From the NCBI GenBank assembly GCA_945870325.1, contig CAMBRQ010000003.1:1-64000 (forward strand): a stretch of DNA of 64,000 nt, in the 5' to 3' direction. This DNA is from an uncultured Dorea sp. GTDB lineage: Bacteria > Bacillota > Clostridia > Lachnospirales > Lachnospiraceae. Every line of letters begins with the position of its first letter. Position 1 is the first letter of the stretch. The notes below the pieces were generated by a model. The model was given only the letters and a program-made list of their open reading frames with translations, ran no database searches and was not told the origin of the DNA. Of the stretch, positions 49,778 through 57,950 are shown piece after piece. The position numbers were made by a program, and so were the translations under genes.

Positions 49778-49858
49778 AAAAAGGGACACGGCAAATCGAA
49801 AAAGGGACACGGCAAATCCAATTGGGGACGGGGGAAATTGCAATTTCCCCGTCCCCAA
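49778..49858 (+). repeat. Dispersed palindromic element, copy 5 (+ orientation)
   Basis: Two GGGACACGGCAAAT boxes precede the palindrome (49823-49858), whose right arm is one C shorter than in copy 3. It lies between the convergent jetC and MBL-fold genes. Confidence 0.92.
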
Positions 49859-49867
49859 TGCGTCACG

Positions 49868-50668
49868 TTAAAGTGCGAATGTCTCCAGATCATCCGGCAC
49901 ATACAGATTCCCATGATAGTACTGCTGTCCTTCTTCGGTATACAATTTCTTACGCTCGGCCAGATGCGTTTCTTCCGTATGATACAGAAGCAGATTCGGT
50001 ACTCCAAGTTCTTCAGCCAGTTGGCAGGCTTCTTTAACCGTGCTGTGATGTTTCTCGTAAGGCTTGAACTTATCTGCCTCGCCAAACAGGCAGAATGCCT
50101 CATGGAGAAGCCAATCGCTGCCCTTCACATATTCATAATTCACTTCATTATATGGCTCGTCCCCAACGCAAGTGAACTTCTTGCCATTTTTCAATTGCAT
50201 AGTGAACCCAAACTGTTTCGCTTTGGTAGAGGCGATATCAAAGAAAGTCACAGGACAGTCGAGAACTTCACGCTGGTCGCCGCTCTCAACAATGTCAAAA
50301 CGAATCCTCTCCCCCATATGTTTGCAGACTTTCTGCTGAATTGTCATATTGGCGATTGCCTGGATCTTCTCAGATAATTCTTTGTGGCAGTAGATTCTGA
50401 GTTCCCCATCGTATTTCCCCTGATTCATTCTCTGTCCGATAATACGAATCAGCCAGATGATTCCAAGAACGTGATCTACGTGTTCATGAGTAACAAAGAT
50501 GTCATGGATATCAGTGATTGCGATCCCTGTGTCTTTCAGTACTTTTAAAATTCTATTTCCGCCGCCTGCATCTATGAGAAAATGTCTTCCTTCATCAGAA
50601 ATGGCAAAACATGTGTTGTAGCATTCGGATACAGCAGCATTTCCAGTTCCCAGTATTGTCAGTTTCAT
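49868..50668 (-). CDS. MBL-fold metallo-hydrolase (RNase Z-like)
   Basis: A 266-aa metallo-beta-lactamase-fold protein. Metal ligands are visible in THEHVDHVLG (HxHxDH), VGDEPYNE and the C-terminal YHTEE. It starts with LTILGTGNAAVSECYNTCFAI, typical of the RNase Z/ElaC-like subgroup, and has IDAGGG. The exact substrate is unknown; it lacks the RNase Z exosite arm. The ATG has GGAGGG upstream on the minus strand. Position facing jetC is probably incidental. Confidence 0.9.
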   Translation of the reverse strand: MKLTILGTGNAAVSECYNTCFAISDEGRHFLIDAGGGNRILKVLKDTGIAITDIHDIFVTHEHVDHVLGIIWLIRIIGQRMNQGKYDGELRIYCHKELSEKIQAIANMTIQQKVCKHMGERIRFDIVESGDQREVLDCPVTFFDIASTKAKQFGFTMQLKNGKKFTCVGDEPYNEVNYEYVKGSDWLLHEAFCLFGEADKFKPYEKHHSTVKEACQLAEELGVPNLLLYHTEETHLAERKKLYTEEGQQYYHGNLYVPDDLETFAL

Positions 50669-50689
50669 ATTAAACCCTCCATTCTATTC

Positions 50690-50707
50690 ATTTCCCCGTC
50701 CCCAAAA
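50690..50707. repeat. Remnant of the dispersed element
   Basis: ATTTCCCCGTCCCCAAAA matches the right arm of the dispersed palindrome only. It lies upstream of the MBL-fold gene. Confidence 0.5.
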
Positions 50708-50777
50708 AAGGAACTGCTGCCCTATATGTGGGGAAGGCAGCAGTTCGGTCGTCTATATATGACGTAAACGAGAGGAG

Positions 50778-52064
50778 TTATACGTTATCGGCAATTTCTT
50801 TTGTAGCAATCAGGAACTTATCAATATCATCTCTTCCATGGCAGTGAAGAGGAGATACACGGATTGCTCCTTCAAGTCCAAGAGACTCTACGATTCTCTT
50901 AGAATATGGGCTTGTGTTCAAACGCTCGAATACGGTTATACCGTGCTCCAAGTATTTCTGGGACAGGTCAGAGAATTCGATACCTTTGATTCCCATAGCA
51001 ACAATCAGATCCTTGTATGTAAGGTCTTCCATATCAACATATACTTCAGCCTTGTCGATATGTCTTAATCCCGGCACTTCATCAGTTCCTTCCAGTAAGC
51101 GGTAGAGAAGAGCTCTCTCCTGAAGGTGGATGCGGCGCATACCTTCTACATATAATTCACGCCTGTTCGTGCTTTCGATAAAGTGAGCACCGATCTCACA
51201 TACATAATCAATAACAGCCATCATTGCTGCGAAATTTCCTGGTGTTGGAGTACCAAGCTGCCAGATGCTGTTGTCCTTGTGGGTCAGTTTGTGGTGAGGC
51301 AATGCTGATACACGATCAGATACATAGCAGAAACCACATCCACGTACGCCAAAGAACTTGTAAGGTGCGAAGTTAGATACATCTACGCCCCAATCTTCTA
51401 CGTCGATTGCACAGTGTGGAGCATGCTGTACAGCATCACTTACAATATAGATCTCAGGATTGATCTCTTTTGCACGGCGTACAATCTCTTTGATATCCAT
51501 GATGTTACCAGAGATGTTAGATGCGGCCATAATGCTTAACAGTACAGTATCTTTATCTACGTATTCCATGATTGTGTCAACATCAAGACCGCCGGTCTCT
51601 TTGTTAGCAGGTACAACACGGAACTCGCGTCCGGTTCTCTGGCAATAGTGCTCAACTGCATCGTGTGCAGATGGATGCTCCAGTGAAGATGTAACTGCAT
51701 TTGTTCCCCAGCCAGCACCAAGCATAATAGTTCCTACAGCGTTGAACATTGTCTGAGAAGCGGATAGTTCTGAGATCAGGGAACCACTCTTAGCGCCGAA
51801 TACTGTTTCCAGAATATCTTTTGTTCCGCCGGATACATAGTGGGAAAGTTCATAACCTCTTCCACGTACACGCTCCGGGCAATCTGGGAACTCTTCAACG
51901 GCAGCTTTGATTTCTACGGCTCTTTTTAATCTCAGAGATCCGCCGGAGTTCTCGAAGAAAAGTCTTTCGCCATGCTCTGGGTCTGCATCTGCGTAGCAGA
52001 ATTGATCTTTCAGGCTTTTCTGGTATTCGTCAGAAAATAATACTCCATATTTTTCGTCGTTCAT
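50778..52064 (-). CDS. Class V aminotransferase (cysteine desulfurase-like)
   Basis: A 428-aa PLP enzyme of fold type I, class V. It has SASQTMFNAVGT, SSLEHPSAHDAVEHY, VDKDTVLLSIMAASNISGNIMDI, VSDAVQHAPHCAIDV and the PLP Lys in FAPYKFFGVRG. No conserved Cys-loop of NifS/SufS is evident where expected, so the sulfur chemistry is uncertain. Its start follows GGAGGAT on the minus strand. It is divergent from a LysR regulator that probably controls it. Confidence 0.9.
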   Translation of the reverse strand: MNDEKYGVLFSDEYQKSLKDQFCYADADPEHGERLFFENSGGSLRLKRAVEIKAAVEEFPDCPERVRGRGYELSHYVSGGTKDILETVFGAKSGSLISELSASQTMFNAVGTIMLGAGWGTNAVTSSLEHPSAHDAVEHYCQRTGREFRVVPANKETGGLDVDTIMEYVDKDTVLLSIMAASNISGNIMDIKEIVRRAKEINPEIYIVSDAVQHAPHCAIDVEDWGVDVSNFAPYKFFGVRGCGFCYVSDRVSALPHHKLTHKDNSIWQLGTPTPGNFAAMMAVIDYVCEIGAHFIESTNRRELYVEGMRRIHLQERALLYRLLEGTDEVPGLRHIDKAEVYVDMEDLTYKDLIVAMGIKGIEFSDLSQKYLEHGITVFERLNTSPYSKRIVESLGLEGAIRVSPLHCHGRDDIDKFLIATKEIADNV

Positions 52065-52109
52065 TTTTTCATCCTCCTTATTGGACGTTACGTTTTTTTG
52101 CTTGTAATA

Positions 52110-52160
52110 AGCATAGCACGAATATTTGGAATTGTGAAATGAATAATTTCGCTGTATAAT
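52110..52160. promoter_or_regulatory. Overlapping divergent sigma-A promoters (aminotransferase and LysR)
   Basis: Minus strand: TTCACA (52133-52138), a 17-bp spacer and TATGCT (52110-52115). Plus strand: TTGTGA (52132-52137), a 17-bp spacer and TATAAT (52155-52160). The -35 boxes coincide, so the two promoters should compete, as at many LysR-controlled loci. Confidence 0.7.
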
Positions 52161-52226
52161 ATTAATAAATTTTATATTTAAACGGATGAAAATATGTGCA
52201 TTTGTGTGTATGAGAGGAGGAAGCGT

Positions 52227-53156
52227 ATGAACTTGTCAGAGATTGAAACATTTCTAATGATAGTAAAGACGAAGAATATTACGAAGACTGCTGAGAACCT
52301 GTTCTTGTCACAGCCGACAGTTAGTCACAGGCTGAAATCACTGGAGGAAGAACTGGGGATTGATCTGATTACAAGAAAGAAGGGGTATAAGCAGATCGAA
52401 CTGACTTCACAGGGGGAGGAGTTTATTCCGATTGCAGAACGATGGATTTCCATTTGGCAGGAGATGCGGCTTCTCAAAGACAACAACGAGAGATTATATC
52501 TGACTATTGCCTGTACGGACACGCTGAACAGTGCAATCTTTTTTGACTTGTATCGGGATATGCTAAAACAGGAAGAACAGATGATGAATCTGAGAATTAA
52601 GACACATTATTCTTATGAAATATATGGATTGTTGGAGAATCATGAGATTGATCTGGGATTCGTTTATCATCATCTGCATTTTAAGAATATCGTGGCAGAA
52701 CCTATATTAAAAGAGAAGATGTACATTATACAATCGGCGGATACTAAGATTAAGAAGCCAGTGATACATACGGATGAGTTAGACTTAAGCCGGGAGATCT
52801 TCTTAAGCTGGGAGGCGAATTACCAGATCTGGCATGACCAGTGGGTGAGCAAGGGAGAGAGGTCCCGTATGGAGGTGGATACATTCGAGCTGTTGTTCCA
52901 TCTCCTGTCAGAGGAAGGAATGTGGGCGATCGCCCCGGTATCCGTGGTAGAGCGTATCAGTAGCCTGCGTCAGGTGTATGTGAGCAAGATCGGTAATGCG
53001 GTACAGCCGCCAGAGCGGATCACTTATATGATCAGGCACAAATACCCGAACGAAGGAAGGAGAAAAGCAACGCAGATATTCGAACGGGAGATCTGTCATT
53101 ATCTAAGCGGAAAGGACTGGGGATATGTAGGAAATTACAGGCTGGCAGAATCTTAA
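52227..53156 (+). CDS. LysR-family transcriptional regulator
   Basis: A 309-aa regulator with N-terminal winged helix-turn-helix (MNLSEIETFLMIVKTKNITKTAENLFLSQPTVSHRLKSLEEELG) and a C-terminal effector-binding domain. ATG 52227 follows GAGGAGGAAG; an upstream in-frame ATG lacks a ribosome site. Likely regulator of the divergent aminotransferase gene. An IS element lies 9 bp after its stop. Confidence 0.93.
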   Translation: MNLSEIETFLMIVKTKNITKTAENLFLSQPTVSHRLKSLEEELGIDLITRKKGYKQIELTSQGEEFIPIAERWISIWQEMRLLKDNNERLYLTIACTDTLNSAIFFDLYRDMLKQEEQMMNLRIKTHYSYEIYGLLENHEIDLGFVYHHLHFKNIVAEPILKEKMYIIQSADTKIKKPVIHTDELDLSREIFLSWEANYQIWHDQWVSKGERSRMEVDTFELLFHLLSEEGMWAIAPVSVVERISSLRQVYVSKIGNAVQPPERITYMIRHKYPNEGRRKATQIFEREICHYLSGKDWGYVGNYRLAES

Positions 53157-53165
53157 ACACGAAGA

Positions 53166-55009
53166 GGCGGTACAAAAGGGCCTGTAAAATAAGTTCCTCA
53201 TCAAGAAAGGCCCGTTCCGGCAAAGGCCGGTTCGGGCGTTTCTTCGTATATTACATCAAATATTTCGATATATGAGAATGATTTCATTAAAAATAAGTGC
53301 ACTTAATAAAGACTATGTGGATAACACATTATCTTTAAGCTGCTAACTGGAAGCGTTGTTTCTTATTATGATACTTATACAGATTAAAGCCACAAGAAAT
53401 CAGTGTAAGCTCCAAAATAACATTTTTCTCGCCTCTTCGAAATAGCCTTTTGTAAGATCTATCCCATTTCAGAATACCGAATGCACCTTCTGCTTGAATA
53501 CTTCTGTTCATTCTCAGAAGTGCTCCGTGTACGGATTCGAGGTTTGAAATTACCTCCTGATGAATCGAGGTCAACTCTTGATTCATACGGATTGTCCTGT
53601 TGCCTGATGTCTTCGGACAACATTCTTTTTTATATGGACATCCTTCACATGATTCACATTCATAGATTTCTTCTGTTCTACCATATTTATTCTTATACAC
53701 ATGACGGTTGTATTTGAAAATGAATTTCCTTCCGTTTGGGCATATGAGATTTCCTACTTCGTCTTGTTTAAAATTCACTGCACGGTATGGGTTTTCGTAA
53801 TACTTTTTATCTGTTGTTTCCTTTTTGAACATAGTAAATTTCATATATTTTTCCATTCCATGCTCTTCGCAATAAAGATAATTATTGTAGGAACCATATC
53901 CTGCATCTGCAACTGGATACTTTGGATAATGTCCATAAGTTTTGTGAAATTTTTCCATCAAGGGAACAAAGCATTCCATATCAGATGCGTATGGTTTTAC
54001 GTCAACTACTGCAATATATTCATCACAGATAGCTGCCTGAAGATTATATGCTGGAAGTAACTGATCATTTCCCATATAGTCTCGTTTTAATCTCATAAAA
54101 GTAGCATCATGATCTGTTTTAGAATAACTATTTCGTTCATCTCCACATATTTCTATATGACGTGCATAAGTTTTCAATCGTTCAAGATATCCCTGTAATT
54201 CTTGATACTGTTTTTGTTGAATGCTTTTTCTGTAACCACAACCGGAAACAAACGCGGATTCATTCAGATTTGTTCCCGTTTTGTACATTTCCAGCAGTTC
54301 AGAAACATAATCGATTGCATACTCCTCGCGCTTTTCAAGCTTCACACCTAAATATCCAAGAACCTCTTTGTTCATGGCATCAATCAGAAGCGATATCTTG
54401 TTAAAAACCTTTTCTCGATTCTTAGTACAGGATTTTTTCCATACCCAGGTATAGCGGTTTGCATTCGCCTCTATTTTAGTACCATCAATATAGGTATGTT
54501 CCAAGTCAACATGCTCTTTTTCGAAAATATATGTATTTACATCCATGAATATTTGTTCTATAGAATTCGTCAGTTCATTTCGGATGATATTTCCGAAGGT
54601 GGCAAAAGAAGGGGCCTTCATACCATCGAGAAGATACATGTATCGAATATCATTTCTACAGAGTTTTTCAATTTTTCGCAGAGAACAGATACCATGTTCC
54701 ATAAATGCAAAGAGTATTACTTTGAGGAGTTTCTGTTCATCACATCTTGGGCGACCTGTTTTGTATCCTTTCTCTACAAAATATTTTGATAGATCGATGT
54801 GATTCATAACTTCGCAAAAAGTATATACCGGATCAGAGATATCAATTAATTTTTCTATTTCCAATGGTAATTTCAGCTGACGAATGGTATAATTACCATT
54901 GGTATTTTTGTTTAGTAGCATAAATTAATTATACCAAAAAATCGCTCAGGCCTCACGGTCTGGGCGATTTTTCTTTAGGAACTTATTTTACAGCCCCTTT
55001 TGTACCGCC
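53166..55009 (-). mobile_element. IS1182-family insertion sequence, complete
   Basis: An 1844-bp element with 33-bp terminal inverted repeats (53166-53198 and 54977-55009, one mismatch; outer end GGCGGTACAAAAGG). It holds one intact transposase gene. Terminator-like hairpins lie just inside both ends (GCCCGTTCCGGC stem at about 53210-53240; ATCGCTCAGGCC stem at about 54942-54973). No target duplication is obvious in the flanking bases. It is inserted between the LysR gene and the potassium locus. Confidence 0.9.
53335..54921 (-). CDS. IS1182-family transposase
   Basis: A 528-aa DDE transposase. The N-terminal DUF772-type domain reads GYKTGRPRCDEQKLLKVILFAFMEHGICSLRKIE, then LEHTYIDGTKIEANANRYTWVWKK with the first Asp, VADAGYGSYNNYLYCEE with the second, and a C-terminal DDE_6-like domain with a Cys cluster (CESCEGCPYKKECC). 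The frame is uninterrupted, so the element may be active. Confidence 0.95.
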   Translation of the reverse strand: MLLNKNTNGNYTIRQLKLPLEIEKLIDISDPVYTFCEVMNHIDLSKYFVEKGYKTGRPRCDEQKLLKVILFAFMEHGICSLRKIEKLCRNDIRYMYLLDGMKAPSFATFGNIIRNELTNSIEQIFMDVNTYIFEKEHVDLEHTYIDGTKIEANANRYTWVWKKSCTKNREKVFNKISLLIDAMNKEVLGYLGVKLEKREEYAIDYVSELLEMYKTGTNLNESAFVSGCGYRKSIQQKQYQELQGYLERLKTYARHIEICGDERNSYSKTDHDATFMRLKRDYMGNDQLLPAYNLQAAICDEYIAVVDVKPYASDMECFVPLMEKFHKTYGHYPKYPVADAGYGSYNNYLYCEEHGMEKYMKFTMFKKETTDKKYYENPYRAVNFKQDEVGNLICPNGRKFIFKYNRHVYKNKYGRTEEIYECESCEGCPYKKECCPKTSGNRTIRMNQELTSIHQEVISNLESVHGALLRMNRSIQAEGAFGILKWDRSYKRLFRRGEKNVILELTLISCGFNLYKYHNKKQRFQLAA

Positions 55010-55193
55010 GTGCCATTCGGGAAAAAAAGATATTAACGCCGTCTTAACGGAGAATTACTCTTCTTAATGCAAAATTTTAATCCTTTGTGCTGAAGGTTAA
55101 CCTGATGTTAGATGGTATCCTGAGCAAATAGATAAGGAACCTGCCAAAATCTTTATGCGGTCTTAATATGAATGCGAAGACTTTTTTACCTTC

Positions 55194-55223
55194 TTTATCT
55201 TACCTGACGTATATTAAGATAAA
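55194..55223. promoter_or_regulatory. Inverted repeat upstream of trkH, possible operator
   Basis: TTTATCTTA (55194-55202) and TAAGATAAA (55215-55223) lie 30 bp before the trkH start. Between the IS end and this site several TCTTAA hexamers recur (55033, 55052, 55160 regions). These could be response-regulator sites, but KdpE binding is a guess. The rest of 55010-55252 shows no gene. Confidence 0.35.
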
Positions 55224-55252
55224 ATAAAGAGGTGTAAAGGAATTTTTTACAT

Positions 55253-56605
55253 ATGAACAAGCTTATACATAAAGACAGAGGTGTGCATAGGAAAAAGAAA
55301 CTCACTTCCTTTCAAATCATCATCCTTGGATTCTCCAGCGTAATATTGATCGGTACGGTATTTTTGATGCTCCCGGCGGCTTCGGAAGAGGGAGTGGCGA
55401 CTCCGTTTCTGGAGGCCTTATTTACCTCGACTTCTGCAGTCTGTGTGACGGGGCTGGTCATTCACGATACGGCGACGTACTGGTCGGATTTCGGACAGAT
55501 AATATTGATGATGCTGATTCAGATTGGCGGCATGGGAGTGATCACTGTGGCGGCTTTATTCTCTATCCTTTCGGGACGTAAGATATCTCTAATGCAGCGC
55601 AGTACAATGCAGGAAGCAATCGCAGCGCCCAAGGTAGGCGGTATCGTGCGGCTGACAGGATTCATCATTCGTACAGCGTTATGCATCGAATTGCTCGGAG
55701 CAGCTCTGATGGCGCCTGTATTTATCGGTGACCATGGCGCCAGGGGAATCTGGATGTCGCTGTTCCATTCGGTGTCCGCATTCTGTAACGCAGGATTCGA
55801 CTTGATGGGAATCCGGGAGCAGTTCTCTTCGTTGACGGACTATGCACAAGAACCGGTGGTCAATGTGGTAATCATGTTGTTGATCGTGATCGGTGGGATC
55901 GGATTCCTGACGTGGGACGATATACGGATGAACCGATGGCGTCTGCACCGGTACCGGATGCAGAGCAAGGTAATTTTAAGTATGACAGCTGCGCTGATCC
56001 TGGTTCCGGCTTTATTTTTCTATTTTTACGAATTCAGTGCCTGGGCGCCCGGAGAACGCATACTTGTGTCGCTGTTCCAGTCGGTCACGCCCCGTACTGC
56101 AGGATTTAATACGGTGGAGTTGAATGGGATGAGTGAGGCGGGGCTGTCGGTGATGATCGTGCTGATGCTGGTTGGCGGTTCGCCGGGATCTACGGCGGGC
56201 GGTATGAAGACGACGACGGTAGCGGTGTTGTTCGCTGCGGCGGTTTCCACATTCTCCAGAAAAGAGGATACACATCTGTTCGGACGGAGGGTAGATCTGG
56301 GGGTAGTAAAAAATGCGGCGACGATTCTGCTGATGTATGTCACTTTATTTTTTGCCGGCGGTCTGGTCATCAGCATTACAGAAGGACTTCCACTCATGGA
56401 CTGCCTGTTTGAGGCGGCTTCCGCGATCGGTACGGTGGGACTTTCTCTGGGGATCACGCAGGAGATTGGGACCTTGTCCAGATGCATCCTGATCCTGCTG
56501 ATGTTTTTCGGACGCGTGGGCGGCCTGACACTGGTGTTTGCAGCGGTGTCCGGGACGAATACGAATGTGGTAAGGATGCCGAGAGAGAAGATTACCGTAG
56601 GATAG
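55253..56605 (+). CDS. trkH: Potassium uptake protein, TrkH/KtrB family
   Basis: A 450-aa membrane protein with four M1-P-M2 repeats. Selectivity-filter-like segments are visible: TSTSAVCVTGL, HSVSAFCNAGFDLMG, SVTPRTAGFN and ASAIGTVGLSLG. It imports K+ with a regulatory TrkA/KtrA ring encoded next. ATG 55253 has AAAGGA upstream at long spacing. Part of a potassium operon with trkA and kdpDE. Confidence 0.95.
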   Translation: MNKLIHKDRGVHRKKKLTSFQIIILGFSSVILIGTVFLMLPAASEEGVATPFLEALFTSTSAVCVTGLVIHDTATYWSDFGQIILMMLIQIGGMGVITVAALFSILSGRKISLMQRSTMQEAIAAPKVGGIVRLTGFIIRTALCIELLGAALMAPVFIGDHGARGIWMSLFHSVSAFCNAGFDLMGIREQFSSLTDYAQEPVVNVVIMLLIVIGGIGFLTWDDIRMNRWRLHRYRMQSKVILSMTAALILVPALFFYFYEFSAWAPGERILVSLFQSVTPRTAGFNTVELNGMSEAGLSVMIVLMLVGGSPGSTAGGMKTTTVAVLFAAAVSTFSRKEDTHLFGRRVDLGVVKNAATILLMYVTLFFAGGLVISITEGLPLMDCLFEAASAIGTVGLSLGITQEIGTLSRCILILLMFFGRVGGLTLVFAAVSGTNTNVVRMPREKITVG

Positions 56606-56682
56606 ACGATGGGAGACGATCGTTCGTATCAGATAGATTACAGCAGAACAGATCACAGAAGATTAAGGGAGGTAACGCGAGG

Positions 56683-57330
56683 ATGAAATCTATATTACTT
56701 ATCGGGCTGGGGCGTTTTGGAAAGCATGTAGCCTTGCAGCTGAATCAGTTAGGGCATCAGGTTATGGCGGTGGATCATGTAGAAGAACGGGTAGAGGAAG
56801 TATTGCCGTTTGTGACCAATGGGCAGATCGGCGACAGCACGAATGCGGATTTCCTGGAGTCTCTGGGAATCCGTAATTATGACGTGTGCATTGTGGCGAT
56901 CGGAAATGATTTCCAGAGTTCGCTGGAGACCACATCTTTGTTAAAGGAACTGGGTGCAAGCCTTGTGGTGTCCAGAGCAGCTCGGGATGTGCAGGCGAAG
57001 TTCCTGCTGCGCAACGGCGCGGACGAGGTTGTCTACCCGGAGAAACAGATAGCGAAGTGGACCGCTATTCGGTATAGTGCCGACCATATTCTGGATTATA
57101 TAGAACTGGACGACGAACATGCCATGTTCGAGATCCCGGTTCCTGCAGGATGGGCGGGACGTTCGGTGGGGCAGATTGATATACGGAAGAAATACCACAT
57201 CAATATTATGGGAATTAAAAAAGGAGGAAAACTGGAACTGCCGGTATCTCCGGATACTATTCTGGAGGCGGGAGAGACCATGCTGGTACTTGGGAAGAAC
57301 AAGGATCTGCATAAATACTTCCACATATAA
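56683..57330 (+). CDS. trkA: Potassium uptake regulatory subunit, TrkA/KtrA family
   Basis: A 215-aa cytoplasmic protein: RCK_N Rossmann domain (SILLIGLGRFGKHVALQL, AVDHVEERVEE, GDSTNADFLESLG) and RCK_C domain (about 135-215). It gates the TrkH/KtrB channel in response to nucleotides. ATG 56683 follows GGGAGG and begins exactly at the Rossmann fold; a longer ORF overlapping trkH is spurious. Confidence 0.95.
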   Translation: MKSILLIGLGRFGKHVALQLNQLGHQVMAVDHVEERVEEVLPFVTNGQIGDSTNADFLESLGIRNYDVCIVAIGNDFQSSLETTSLLKELGASLVVSRAARDVQAKFLLRNGADEVVYPEKQIAKWTAIRYSADHILDYIELDDEHAMFEIPVPAGWAGRSVGQIDIRKKYHINIMGIKKGGKLELPVSPDTILEAGETMLVLGKNKDLHKYFHI

Positions 57331-57356
57331 GGCGGAATCTGGGAAAGCGGGGTGAG

Positions 57357-57893
57357 ATGATGCAAGAGTTACTGTTACTTGCCGCGATGACTTTGATCAT
57401 GATTTTTGGAGGAGTGGTTCTGAAGAATCTGGATGGATTCCTTGAGAGGAACCGAAAGGAACAGGAGGCCAGAGAGCAGAAATGCTGGCTGTGGATCGGC
57501 TGTTCCAATCCGCTTGCTGCGGAGAGTATTGCGGACGTTTTTGACAGATGTTCGGCAAAATATCCGGGGATGTCCGTTCATATCTTTAGTGGAACAGAGG
57601 AGGAACTGGAAAAAAGATTACATGCCGGACTGCTGGATGTTATTTTTTTATCGGAACATGCAAGCCTTTTCTTTGAGAATCCTTTCAATAACCGGCGGGT
57701 CCTGTTAGAGATGGCTCCTGTTCATACAAGATATGATGGAATCCCAGTAGAACCGATCGCAGGAGGAGATTTGCCGCAGAAGGCGTTCTGGTCGAAGAAG
57801 AATCCTGCGACTGCGTATCTGGTACAATGCCTGGAAGAGCAGACGCTGGCGGCAGAAACAAAAAATAGAAAGCACGGACAGAAGATGGTATAA
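57357..57893 (+). CDS. Membrane-tethered protein with LysR-effector-like domain
   Basis: A 178-aa protein with an N-terminal TM helix (about 2-22, ELLLLAAMTLIMIFGGVVL). A domain resembling one lobe of a LysR effector-binding or periplasmic-binding fold follows (WIGCSNPLAAESIADVFDR, YPGMSVHIFSGTEEELEKRLHAGLLDVIFLSE). There is no DNA-binding domain and it is shorter than a full two-lobe domain. It sits between trkA and kdpD in the same orientation, so it may sense a signal for the potassium system or modulate KdpD. I do not recognise a named family. Confidence 0.65.
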   Translation: MMQELLLLAAMTLIMIFGGVVLKNLDGFLERNRKEQEAREQKCWLWIGCSNPLAAESIADVFDRCSAKYPGMSVHIFSGTEEELEKRLHAGLLDVIFLSEHASLFFENPFNNRRVLLEMAPVHTRYDGIPVEPIAGGDLPQKAFWSKKNPATAYLVQCLEEQTLAAETKNRKHGQKMV

Positions 57894-57950
57894 TAATGCG
57901 CGAACAGAGCATACTCTGATTGACTTATCGTGGGAGGAGAATCAATAGAA

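Noticed and set aside
53701..54060. Plus-strand open frames inside the IS element
   Set aside because: They are antisense shadows of the transposase, which is intact on the minus strand.
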